Source: JBBTCX01 sp964494205
Lineage (GTDB): Bacteria; Planctomycetota; Phycisphaerae; UBA1845
Direction of reading: 5' to 3'
Assembly (NCBI GenBank): GCA_964494205.1
Contig: CAZBRD010000001.1
Coordinates: forward strand, 248,001 to 312,000
Length of the DNA: 64,000 nt
The notes beneath the pieces were generated by a model that saw nothing but the letters and a program-made list of their open reading frames with translations, was not told the DNA's origin and searched no databases. This document shows, one piece after another, positions 17,631 to 26,657 of the stretch (the first letter of the stretch is position 1; every line of letters starts with the position of its first letter). Both the position numbers and the translations under genes were made by a program.

Positions 17631-18971
17631 CTACGGCGCTACCTGCTGAACGATCGCCTCCGCTGCGTCAAGCGCTGCGTCGGCATAGGCTGGGTTGTGC
17701 ACACCCTCGCTACCATCGGCGTTCACGAATTGATAGTCGAACAACGCTGCCTGAAGGAGCGCAGCATCTGTTTCGCTCAACGTCGCGGGGTCGATGTACG
17801 AATCGCTCGTTGAATCGAAACGCGGTGCCAACGCAGCCAATCGAGCTGAAATCGAAGTCTGCGTCGCCTCGCGAAGCGCTCCAGCCGCCTCGGCCGTGTG
17901 GCAGATCGTGCAGCCGGTGTACTGTGCCGCCTGATGCGTGACGATTGACTCATCGAATGGATTGAACGTGTGACCCGTTACGTTCGGGTTGCCTTCGTTT
18001 GGTTCCTCCACTTCGTGGCGCACGACGTGGCACTGTGCACACGCCTGGCCGCCACCGCTGGTCAGAGAAGTATGCGCATGAGCCAACGTGAAAGCGTCGC
18101 CCGTTGCGTCGAACGCGCCCGCCCCCGTAAGCATTTCGAATTGCGGGTGGTGCGGCGTGTTGCCGAGGGTGGCTTCCTCCTGCGTGTGACACTGTCCGCA
18201 CAGATTCGCGATCGGTAGCCGCAATTGTGCAGGCTGCGCCGCATTGCCGTGCGGAGCGTGGCAAGTGGAGCATTCGATGGACAGCACGGCCGACGCGACC
18301 GTGGGGACATTGTCAGCTTCGGTTTCCGTCGCCCAGCGATAATCTTGCGAGTGACACTCAAGGCAGGAATCGTTCGCGTGGGTGTTCGACTTGAGTGTAT
18401 CAACTGCATCGGCGTGGCGTGACAACTGCCATTCGTCAAAGGTCGGGTGGTGTGCATCGGTATGACATTGGCCGCAGGTAACCGATGACATCAGCGTAGA
18501 GTCGATCATGGGGCGCAGTGAGGCATCGCCCGGGTTTCGCGCGTGCGCGCCTGCCGCGCCATGGCAATTCTCGCACTGCACGCCGAGCAACTCCGGCGTG
18601 GTCGCCTCATCCACAAAGCCGTCGGTTTGACCAAAGCCAACGGTGTGACAGGCAACGCACACGGCGTTTTGGTGCTGGCCAATGGCGCGAAGCGTTTCAA
18701 ACGCGTCGGCGTGCGGTGTCGCGCCCCAATCAGCATGTGAATCGGCGTGGCATGCTAGGCAAGTGGCTGCTCCGACGAAAGCTCGTTCAGCCGGTGCAGC
18801 GTTGTCGTTCGCATTCTGATTCTCATTGCCGGCGGTGTTGTCGTTCGTGTTCTCGTTGCCCGATGGCGGGCTGGGAGTACAACCCTGAAACCACATCGCC
18901 GCAAACCCCAGCATGGCCAGACTTGTTCCGGCCCACGCTCCCATTCGTGAAATCGTCCTGAACCAACTCAT
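17631..18971 (-). CDS. Nine-haem c-type cytochrome lipoprotein
   Basis: The 446-residue protein has nine CXXCH haem-binding motifs (CLACH, CVACH, CENCH, CGQCH, CLECH, CSTCH, CGQCH, CAQCH, CTICH). A signal peptide ends in a lipobox-like FQGC, so a lipid anchor is expected. It is followed by a low-complexity Asn/Asp/Glu linker that lifts the haem domain off the membrane. The arrangement with many extra His residues suggests bis-His ligation, as in multihaem electron carriers of the cytochrome c554/NrfB type. I prefer ATG 18971, with AAGGA eight bases upstream; the ATG two codons earlier is too close to that site. Partner redox enzymes are not nearby. Confidence 0.9.
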   Translation of the reverse strand: MSWFRTISRMGAWAGTSLAMLGFAAMWFQGCTPSPPSGNENTNDNTAGNENQNANDNAAPAERAFVGAATCLACHADSHADWGATPHADAFETLRAIGQHQNAVCVACHTVGFGQTDGFVDEATTPELLGVQCENCHGAAGAHARNPGDASLRPMIDSTLMSSVTCGQCHTDAHHPTFDEWQLSRHADAVDTLKSNTHANDSCLECHSQDYRWATETEADNVPTVASAVLSIECSTCHAPHGNAAQPAQLRLPIANLCGQCHTQEEATLGNTPHHPQFEMLTGAGAFDATGDAFTLAHAHTSLTSGGGQACAQCHVVRHEVEEPNEGNPNVTGHTFNPFDESIVTHQAAQYTGCTICHTAEAAGALREATQTSISARLAALAPRFDSTSDSYIDPATLSETDAALLQAALFDYQFVNADGSEGVHNPAYADAALDAAEAIVQQVAP

Positions 18972-19284
18972 TTTCATGTTCCTTCAAAAATGCACTGGGT
19001 GATGACCCGCACCCAAGTGTGAACTTGATGTAGCCCTTATAGTGTTAACCTTGCAAGCTGTCACGAACTTTTCACCCTTTGCGTGGAGGAATGAAGGCTC
19101 GTTTTGAGTGGCTAGTTCAACGCTTGGATGTTACAGAATAATTTGTCGGGTGTGCGAAATGCCCCCAATTGATGCGTCGTCGGTTCAGAACTCATCTACA
19201 ACAGCGAGAGAGTTGATTTCGAAGAACGTTTCGACTCGCCCTAGTTTTGGATTCGGTACAATTTAAACTGTTCAATGTGAGAAT
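18972..19284. other. Divergent promoter region
   Basis: This gap separates the divergent cytochrome and LMF1-like genes. No gene is supported. It is AT-richer than its surroundings and should hold both promoters; no motif is clear enough to call. Confidence 0.5.
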
Positions 19285-21183
19285 ATGAGCGAAATCACCC
19301 AGGCTGCGTCGAGCGGTGCATTGCTGATCTATGATGGCGACTGCGGGTTTTGCCGCTGGTCGGTTCGGCGCTTGCGGTTTATGACGGGCGATCGCGTAGA
19401 CTTCGCACCCTATCAGGAAGTCGCCGAGCGATTTCCCGACATCTCTCGCGACGAATTCAATAAATCGGTTTTTCTCATTGAGCCCGACGGTAGGAAGACA
19501 AGGGCGGCTGAGGCCGTTTGTCGTTCGATGGCGGTCAGTCGCGCGAAGCGCTGGCCGCTATGGATCTACGATCATGTGCCCGGCGCGTCTTCTGCCATGG
19601 AGATTGGTTATCGCGCGATTGCTCGATCGCGGCCGGTCATTTCACCGGTGATTCAACTGCTGTTCGGGCGCGGCTCAGTGCCGGCTACCCACTACATCAC
19701 GCGGCGGGTTTTCGAGCGCGGGCTGGGGGCGATTTATCTCGTCGCGTTTCTGTCGTTGTGGGTGCAGATTCACGGGATGATCGGCAGCGACGGGATTCTG
19801 CCGATCGCCGATACGATTCAAACGCTGAAGGCGCGCGGGAGCAGTGTCAGCTTCTGGCAGTTTCCTACGATCGCGTGGTGGTTTCATAACGATGTCGCGC
19901 TGCATTGGCTCTGCGGAACGGGCGCTCTGCTTTCAATTTTCGCAATTCTTCGCGTTGCACCCGGGCCTGTCTTTCTGCTGCTGTGGGTGCTTTATCTCTC
20001 GATGACCGTCGCGGGCCAGGTTTTCTTAAGTTTTCAATGGGACATTTTGCTGCTCGAAACGGGGTTGCTCGCGGTGTTCTTTGCGCCGTGGAAGTTGTTG
20101 CCGCGATTGACTACCGAGGCGCCTCCCTCTCGCATCATGCTGTGGCTGATTCGACTGCTGCTTTTCAAGCTGATGTTTCTTTCCGGAATGGTGAAGCTGG
20201 TGTGGGAGGCGGAGGCGACCAGCCCGAACATCATCAAGTGCTGGACCGACCTGACGGCCCTCACCTATCACTACTGGACACAGTGCATACCCAATCCGGG
20301 CGGGTGGTTCGCAAATCAGTTTCCGATGTGGCTGCAGAAGTATTGCTGCGGGGCGATGTTTATTATCGAGATATTCGTCCCCTTCCTGATGTTCATTCCG
20401 CGTCGTCCGCGATTGATCTGTTTCTGGCTGCAAGTCGCCCTGCAGCTGGTGATTATTTCGACCGGGAACTATGGCTTCTTCAACGTGCTCACGATCGTGC
20501 TTTGCTTCTCCCTGCTGGATGATGCGGCGCTGGCGGGGATACTTCGACTGCCGAGTTGGAAGAGATTTGTGGAACACGCAGCCTATCGTCGACGACCGCT
20601 GCTGCGACCGTGGCTCACCGTTCCTATAGGATTGTATGTTGTAGTAGTGAATGGATTGCTGATTTACGATTCATGCACGTATCACCAGAAACTCTCGCCG
20701 AAGTTGAAGCAGGTTTCGCAATTTGCCTCGTCGCATGTTCGGTCGCTTAACAGCTATGGTCTCTTTCGGATCATGACAACGGAGCGACGCGAAATTGTTC
20801 TGGAGGGGAGCGAGGATGGACGCGTTTGGAAGGAATACGAGTTCAAATAAAAGCCGGGCGACGCGAAGCGTCCACCGCCTTTTGTTGCGCCGCATCAGCC
20901 AAGGCTCGACTGGCAGATGTGGTTTGCGGCGCTGGGTTCCTACAACAGTCCACGCAATGGATGGTTCGCGCGGTTCATGGACCGGGTGCATCAAGGGTCC
21001 GATGACGTGCTAGCGCTGCTTGCAAAGAATCCGTTTCCCGATGGACCGCCGCGATTCCTGCGCGCGGTGATCTATGATTATCGTTTCACGGATTTCAAAA
21101 CGCGCCGCGAGACGGGCCAGTGGTGGACGCGGAGCAACATGCGATTGTATGCGCCGGTTAGGGAACGCAGTTCATCCAATTAG
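19285..21183 (+). pseudogene. DUF393 thioredoxin-like plus lipase-maturation-factor (LMF1) fusion, interrupted by one in-frame TAA
   Basis: Residues 1-120 are a DUF393 domain with the DGDCGFC motif (Cys20, Cys23). The rest is an LMF1/LMF2-type membrane protein with about ten hydrophobic helices, including WDILLLETG and the C-terminal EIVLEGSEDGRVWKEYEFK. There the frame meets TAA at 20848-20850. The same frame then stays open for 110 more codons and encodes KPGDAKRPPPFVAPHQPRLD, WQMWFAALGSY, NPFPDGPPRF and VIYDYRFTD, which is exactly the expected C-terminus of the family. The family usually reads EFKYKPG, so TAA replaces a single Tyr codon. Options are a recent nonsense mutation, read-through or a sequencing error. 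Without the tail the product is 521 residues. Confidence 0.85.
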
Positions 21184-21227
21184 CGCCGCAATGGTTCAAG
21201 AAGGTGCGAATCATGCGATTCCACCAA

Positions 21228-21247
21228 GGCCAAGCTGCGGCTTGGCC
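21228..21247. repeat. REP-like palindrome, family 1
   Basis: GGCCAAGC, a TGCG loop, then GCTTGGCC. On the minus strand the context reads GGGTGGCATGGCCAAGC, matching the terminator-like elements at 26561 and 34124. Confidence 0.65.
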
Positions 21248-21277
21248 ATGCCACCCGACCGCCTGAGCCCCCTCAAT

Positions 21278-21296
21278 CCCCCCTTGCCAAGGGGGG
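21278..21296. repeat. Palindrome CCCCCCTT/AAGGGGGG between convergent genes
   Basis: An 8-bp perfect stem with a 3-base loop, 30 bases after the previous palindrome and just before the end of the DCN-repeat gene. It is a possible bidirectional terminator or REP-like element. Confidence 0.5.
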
Positions 21297-21328
21297 AAGC
21301 GATTTTCGATCTGCTGCGTCGAACGCGA

Positions 21329-24300
21329 TCACGGTCCGGCGAAGATGTCGACGAACTCCGATACGTCGAGCAGGTCAACGTCCTGATCGTGGTTGGCATC
21401 GAAAAACGCGCAGCCGCCGCCAAGTTGGCCGCCACTACTCGTGAAGCAATTCTGGAGCGATGCAAGGTCGCGCATGTCGGAGTCGCCGTCGTTGTCACTG
21501 TCGCCGAACGTTTCGCATTCGTCCGGGACTTCATTGCCGTTGACGTCTTGCGAATTGCCGGAGTCAATGTCGCATTCGTCGGGCACGTCGTTGTCGTTGC
21601 AGTCCTCGCTAGCGCCGAAGAACAGGTCGAGGAAATCGGGGAAGCCGTTCGCGTTGCAATCAGGTTCGCACGTATCCAGCACTCCGTTGTGGTTGAGGTC
21701 CGGGGCGCCGTTTGCCAGATCGCAAACGTCCGGAATGTTGTTGTCGTCGCAATCGGGTTCGCAGTCATCCGGGATTCCGTTGTTCTGGCAATCTTGTGAC
21801 GAGCCACTCATGATATCGCACGAGTCTGCGATGTCATTGTCGTTGCAGTCAGCCTGGCACTCATCGGGCACGTTGTTGCCATCGCAGTCTTCGCTGGTGC
21901 CTTCGAGGATATCGACGGCATCGGCGATGCCGTTCAAGTTGCAGTCGGGTTTGCACTCATCGGGAATGCCGTTCGCGTCGGCATCGACGGAATTGCCGGA
22001 GAGGATGTCGCAACTGTCGGGCACACCGTTGGGCTGACAGTCCTGGGCCATGCCGCCGGCGATATCGCATTCATCGGGCCGATTGTTGCCGTTGCAGTCG
22101 AGGCTTTCACCGCCTGATAGATCGCATTCATCCGGAGAGCCGTTGACGTTGCAATCCTGGCTCGTGCCCAGCACAATGTCGCAGGTGTCGTCGACGCCGT
22201 TCGAGTTGCAATCTTCCTCGCATTCGTCAGGTACATTGTTGTTGTCGCAGTCTTCGCTGACCGATTGTGCGATGTCGCAAGTGTCGGGGACGCCATTGCT
22301 GTTGCAATCGGCGGCAGCGCCGCTCGCGATGTCGCATCCGTCGGGAATCTGATTGTTGTTGCAATCCGGCTCGCATGAATCGGGCACGCCGTTTGAGTTG
22401 CAATCCGGTGCACCGGCGTTGATGTCGCAGATGTCGGGCAACGAATTGTTGTTGCAATCCCCGCAGGCAGGCCCTCCACTGCATTCCTTGATGTCGCAAC
22501 GATCGGTGACGCCGTTGTTGTCGCAGTCGGCTTCGCATTCATCTGGGATGCCGTTGATGTCGCAATCGTCGCTCGCACCGAAGAGGATATCGAGGAAGTC
22601 CGGGAACCCGTTCGTGTTGCAATCCGGTTCGCACTCATCAGGAGTTTCGTTGTTGTTGAAATCGCCCGATGAACCAGACGTGATGTCGCACACGTCCGGC
22701 GAGCCGTTGTCGTTGCAGTCCGGGTCGCATGGCGGGATGCAGAAGAAAGGTCCGCCCGGTGCTGAGCTGGTGAGGGAAATCTCGCATTCATCAGGCACGT
22801 TGTTCTCGTTGCAGTCCGGGCTGGTCAGGTTGAGGATGTCGTCCGAGTCGCGTACGCCGTTGTTGTTGCAGTCGGATTTGTGCTCGAAAGCGCCCATGTC
22901 GACGATCGGCGGCGTCCCCGCGCCGGTATCGACTGTGAACGGATCGTTGATAAACCGCGGACGCCCGCTGATATCAATCGGAGTTGGTTCGCCTGTGTTG
23001 CCGTCATTGTCGAGGTCGAGGCTATCGACCGGAACGGCGAGATTGTTCGCCGCGTCAATGCAGGGCGAGTTTTCCGACAGTCGATGGTTATCGTCGGCAG
23101 TGCCAACCGTGTCGTCAGGTCCATCGGCGTCGACAAAACGCGGATCGCCGCCGATGTTGCCCACACCGCCGAACGCGCCTGTCAGACCTTGAATATCCGA
23201 GTAGGAAACCGCCAGCGTAGTGCCGATACGCCGAATCTGAGCGTTCTCGCCGGCGCCTGTCACATCCTGATTGGCCCAGGCGATTGTGTTGGATATCGCG
23301 ACGGTGCTGGAGGTGAAGCGCATACCTCCGCCGTTGCCAGTGGGCATCGCTCGATTGGCGAAGAAGACACAATTGGTCAGAGTGGGGGTGGCACTAATGA
23401 TCGACAAACCTCCTCCACCCGAACCGGCAGCGGTGTTTCCAGCAAACAAGTTGTTGGTCAACGACACGGAGCCGGTGACTGCGCGAAGTCCGCCGCCTTC
23501 GGCATGGGCTTGGTTGCCAAGGAAGCGCACATTGGCGAGTTGCGACATGTTCCCGCCCAAGAACGCTCCGCCGCCGAACTCCGATCTGTTGTCGAGAAAG
23601 TCGCATTGGGCGAAACGAACCTGATGCCCCGAGCCGGCCGCATATGCACCGCCGCCTTCGTCGTCCGCGATGTTTTCCTTGAACACGCAACCGATGATCG
23701 TCGCGCCGCCTGCGTTGGCGTAGAAGCCGCCGCCATTTCTTTCTGAAAGGGTTGGTCCCTTCGCATTGCCGCCGCGAATAACGAACCCGTCGAGTCTGGC
23801 TGTGATGTTGGTGCCAGTGGCTGTCACCACGTGATAACTGTTGTCGCAGCGCGTGCTGCACAGGTTGCCGCACAGGCAGGCTGTTTCTTCCGCGCAGCGA
23901 TCATCCCAGGTGGTTTCGCAGCAAAATGGGTCTTCGCCGCAGACGGCCGCTTCGCATTCTTCATCTTCGCAGCCGCCTCCGCTGTGCGCTACGCAGCAAC
24001 TGCTGGAACCGTTGCCCGACGCGTCGTCGCCGTTGAGATCACCGCTCAGGATAGTCGGATGAGCGACAGGATCGCGCTGCGAAAGCACTGTTTCGCCGCC
24101 GGCAAATCCGCCGTAAATGGTCACGCCGTTGATCAGCGGAAAACTGGCTACACGATCGTTGAGAGTTGAACTTGGTTTATAGGTTCCTTCCGCCACCCAC
24201 ACCTGTGTGACGCCGTTGCCCGGAACGGAGGCGAAGGTTAGCGCGGCGCGAAGGTCGCGAAACGCGTCGGTCCAACTGGAGCCGTTGTTCGCACCGGTGG

Positions 24301-24403
24301 CGTCGGCGTCAACGAAGATGGTCGATCCGAAGGCTGTGCCTGCGGCGACGAAAAAAAACGCAGATACAATTAGACCCCGAACGATACGAAATTGGCGTTG
24401 CAT
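21329..24403 (-). CDS. Large exported beta-helix protein with about twenty DCN calcium-binding repeats and dockerin-like C-terminus
   Basis: The 1024-residue protein starts at ATG 24403 behind GGGGGAAGG. A signal peptide is followed by the TIFVDADATGANNGSSWTDA entry of right-handed beta-helix proteins, an inserted Cys-rich loop (about residues 135-190), and Pmp-like GGG/NCxFxxN turns to about residue 500. From there about twenty repeats of the form DCNxNGxPDxCDIxxG follow. They are rich in Asp, Asn and paired Cys, like thrombospondin type-3 or EF-hand repeats, and should form a rigid calcium-bound, disulphide-stapled rod. The last 70 residues are a dockerin-like pair (DNDGDSDMRDLASLQNCF; DQDVDLLDVSEF). 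Role inferred: cell-surface or extracellular protein. The architecture is characteristic of planctomycetes. Confidence 0.9.
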   Translation of the reverse strand: MQRQFRIVRGLIVSAFFFVAAGTAFGSTIFVDADATGANNGSSWTDAFRDLRAALTFASVPGNGVTQVWVAEGTYKPSSTLNDRVASFPLINGVTIYGGFAGGETVLSQRDPVAHPTILSGDLNGDDASGNGSSSCCVAHSGGGCEDEECEAAVCGEDPFCCETTWDDRCAEETACLCGNLCSTRCDNSYHVVTATGTNITARLDGFVIRGGNAKGPTLSERNGGGFYANAGGATIIGCVFKENIADDEGGGAYAAGSGHQVRFAQCDFLDNRSEFGGGAFLGGNMSQLANVRFLGNQAHAEGGGLRAVTGSVSLTNNLFAGNTAAGSGGGGLSIISATPTLTNCVFFANRAMPTGNGGGMRFTSSTVAISNTIAWANQDVTGAGENAQIRRIGTTLAVSYSDIQGLTGAFGGVGNIGGDPRFVDADGPDDTVGTADDNHRLSENSPCIDAANNLAVPVDSLDLDNDGNTGEPTPIDISGRPRFINDPFTVDTGAGTPPIVDMGAFEHKSDCNNNGVRDSDDILNLTSPDCNENNVPDECEISLTSSAPGGPFFCIPPCDPDCNDNGSPDVCDITSGSSGDFNNNETPDECEPDCNTNGFPDFLDILFGASDDCDINGIPDECEADCDNNGVTDRCDIKECSGGPACGDCNNNSLPDICDINAGAPDCNSNGVPDSCEPDCNNNQIPDGCDIASGAAADCNSNGVPDTCDIAQSVSEDCDNNNVPDECEEDCNSNGVDDTCDIVLGTSQDCNVNGSPDECDLSGGESLDCNGNNRPDECDIAGGMAQDCQPNGVPDSCDILSGNSVDADANGIPDECKPDCNLNGIADAVDILEGTSEDCDGNNVPDECQADCNDNDIADSCDIMSGSSQDCQNNGIPDDCEPDCDDNNIPDVCDLANGAPDLNHNGVLDTCEPDCNANGFPDFLDLFFGASEDCNDNDVPDECDIDSGNSQDVNGNEVPDECETFGDSDNDGDSDMRDLASLQNCFTSSGGQLGGGCAFFDANHDQDVDLLDVSEFVDIFAGP

Positions 24404-24652
24404 GTTTCCTTCCCCCATGTACCCGTCTTAAATTCCGGCCTGACCGCGTGTTTGCAGTCCGTGGAATTTCCGTGCCAAGAACGTGTCATTCTACCACATC
24501 GGACCTCACCGGTAAACGCGGCACACACAACGCAACAATCGCTTATGACGCTACAAAAACCTCTATTTTCGCCCTTTTTGAGATCACGAAATGCGATTTC
24601 ATTTCAGTGCGGCTTGAGATGTGAGTCTGAAATCTTTGTTAACTAAGTACAC

Positions 24653-25573
24653 TTACTTCGATGGCTTCCAGCGCACTTCGGCGATCACGCCGAAATGGTC
24701 GGACACAAAATCGGGTAGCACTCGACACGAAATGATTTCGAGTTCTGGTGAAACAAGAATCCAGTCGAGTCTTTTTGTCGACTTCGGCGCGGGAAATGTC
24801 TGAAGTGAATCCGAATCAGGTTGATACGCGCTTAACTTCAAGCCATCGCAAATCGCGCGCACACTATCTTTCTCGTTCGGCCACTGCGAGTTCAGATCAC
24901 CACAAATGATCGACGGACGCTTTTCGCTCGATACATAGTCAATCAATTCCTGCGCTTGTTTGGACCGCTTTTCGGCCGATTGTGAGTTCATGTGCACGCT
25001 GACAACGAGCAGCCGCCGATCCTGAAAATCAAACTGGGCGGCTACAAAACCCTTGAAGTTTATATCATTCTCAACAAACCGCTTCGAGTGCTTCTCCAGC
25101 AAATCGACCTTAGAGAGAATGCCCGTGCCGTAACAGAAGCGAACGCTGCCTAGCCCCTCATCGAAATGAAAGCCACGTTGCTCGTAAGGGAATTTCGCAG
25201 CTTGTTTAATACGCTCGAAATGATCAAAACCGCCAGAGACGAAAGACGGACCATCGATTTCTTGAAGGGCTAAGAGATCCGGATTCTCACGATTGACGAC
25301 GGTCGCGATTGCATCAAGGCTCTTTTCCACCGTTTCACGAGGCAAGCCCAGCGGTTCAACCGCTTGCCCGCGACCGTGAGCCGCGTTGAGCGTCATGATT
25401 CGCAATGTGTTATCGGCCTTTGGCGTATCAACCGGCTTGGTTTCGTTTCCCTCCCCTCGCGAAATGCCTCCCCCTGCAAGTGCGAATAACACCGCGAGTA
25501 AGGTCAATCGCGATCTGTTACGAAATGTACATAGCTCTGCGATGTTTCGATGGGGTAGAGTTTGTTGTAACAT
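24653..25573 (-). CDS. Exported endonuclease/exonuclease/phosphatase-fold protein
   Basis: The 306-residue protein has the hallmark motifs of the EEP superfamily: LNAAHGRG near the start of the domain, metal-binding LQEID, VSVHMN, GDLNSQWP, LDWILVS and the terminal SDHFGVIAEV. All catalytic residues of the DNase I/sphingomyelinase/phosphatase fold appear present. A hydrophobic N-terminal segment (LTLLAVLFALAGGGISRGEG) indicates export, so an extracytoplasmic nuclease or phospho(di)esterase is likely; the substrate cannot be read from sequence. ATG 25573 is used; an upstream TTG at 25612 is possible and neither has a clear ribosome site. It is divergent from the YHS gene. Confidence 0.85.
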   Translation of the reverse strand: MLQQTLPHRNIAELCTFRNRSRLTLLAVLFALAGGGISRGEGNETKPVDTPKADNTLRIMTLNAAHGRGQAVEPLGLPRETVEKSLDAIATVVNRENPDLLALQEIDGPSFVSGGFDHFERIKQAAKFPYEQRGFHFDEGLGSVRFCYGTGILSKVDLLEKHSKRFVENDINFKGFVAAQFDFQDRRLLVVSVHMNSQSAEKRSKQAQELIDYVSSEKRPSIICGDLNSQWPNEKDSVRAICDGLKLSAYQPDSDSLQTFPAPKSTKRLDWILVSPELEIISCRVLPDFVSDHFGVIAEVRWKPSK

Positions 25574-25654
25574 CGCAGACAGTATACACCGAAATGGACC
25601 GATTGATTTCAAACCAAACCGAAAACTGATCCTTTAACAGAGCGAGGTCAAACC

Positions 25655-26497
25655 ATGTATTCAGCCAGGATAAAACCCTCAATGATCCGGTTCCTTTGTA
25701 TTTCTTCATTGCTCGCGGGTTTCGCCGTCCCAGCGATGGCGTTCGAGGACAAGCAGGAGCCCGCCATCGGCGGTTATGACCCTGTGGCCTACTTCACCGC
25801 AAAGGCCGCGACGAAGGGTGACGCAGCGCAGCAGGCGAAATATCTGGGCAAGACCTACTACTTCTCCAGCGAGGAGAACAAAAAGAAGTTCGAAGCGGAA
25901 CCGGCGAAGTTTGTTCCGCAGTATGACAGCCTGTGTACGACCGCGCTCGGCGGCACGTATGGAAACCGGCTTCCGTCAGACCCCACTGTCTTTGATGTTC
26001 GCGACGACAAGCTCTACTTGTTCAGTCAGGAACGTGCAAAGCGGGCCTACGAAAAGAACCCCGAGAACTTTATCAAGCAAGGCAATGAGCGTTTCAACAA
26101 GCCCGCCGTTGGCGGCTACTGCGTGGTGACGTCGCAGAAGGAAGGCAAAGGCGTCAAAGGCGATCCGCAATTCAACGCGGTCTACAAAAATTGGATGTAT
26201 CACTTTGCCAGCGCGGCCGCCGTGGAGGAGTTCCGCAAGGACCCGCAGAAGTATCTTCCGCAATATGAAAACTGGTGCGCGACGGGTATTTCGCGAGGCA
26301 AGGCGTTTCCGACAGATGGCACGCGACTTCGCGTCGTGAATGGGAAGACCTACCTACTGTTCGGCGCGGAAGAAGAAAAGGTCTTCGACGAAGACACGGC
26401 TGGAACGATCAAGAAGGCAGACGAAAATTGGCCGAAGGTAAAGGCGGAAAAGGAAGCGGAGAAGAACAAGTCGCGGGAACCGAAGAAGGGTCCGTGA
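25655..26497 (+). CDS. Exported protein with two YHS-type domains
   Basis: The 280-residue protein starts at ATG 25655, behind GAGG at 7-base spacing, and has a signal peptide ending near AMAFED. Two related YHS modules follow. The first contains GGYDPVAYFTAKAATKG ... YYFSSEENKKKFEAEPAKF (about residues 38-90), the second GGYCVVTSQKEGKGVKGDP ... YHFASAAAVEEFRKDPQKY (about 150-205). YHS domains are small, often metal-linked modules found in periplasmic proteins and metal ATPases. A charged Lys/Glu tail ends the protein. Role unknown; possibly metal handling in the periplasm. A strong terminator lies about 60 bases downstream. Confidence 0.85.
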   Translation: MYSARIKPSMIRFLCISSLLAGFAVPAMAFEDKQEPAIGGYDPVAYFTAKAATKGDAAQQAKYLGKTYYFSSEENKKKFEAEPAKFVPQYDSLCTTALGGTYGNRLPSDPTVFDVRDDKLYLFSQERAKRAYEKNPENFIKQGNERFNKPAVGGYCVVTSQKEGKGVKGDPQFNAVYKNWMYHFASAAAVEEFRKDPQKYLPQYENWCATGISRGKAFPTDGTRLRVVNGKTYLLFGAEEEKVFDEDTAGTIKKADENWPKVKAEKEAEKNKSREPKKGP

Positions 26498-26560
26498 GGT
26501 AATAGGCCGTTTCACTTCATTGCCAATTGAAAGACAGAAGTTAACGCTCGCAGGTGGATG

Positions 26561-26594
26561 GCACGGTCAAGTGAAAACTTGGCCGTGCTTGTTT
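26561..26594 (+). terminator. Intrinsic terminator after the YHS gene (REP-like family 1)
   Basis: GCACGGTCAAG pairs with CTTGGCCGTGC (11 bp with one G-T pair) around a TGAAAA loop and is followed by TTGTTTTT. It nearly matches the terminator at 34124. Confidence 0.8.
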
Positions 26595-26657
26595 TTGCGG
26601 GCGTGGGTTTGGACCGCAGATTTGCAGCCTAGACCACACCGGCCCCTCACGTTCAGA

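Noticed and set aside
21500..22850. Regularly spaced repeats as a possible CRISPR array
   Set aside because: They are coding repeats (DCNxNGxPDxCE) within a large open frame; units vary and no cas genes are nearby.
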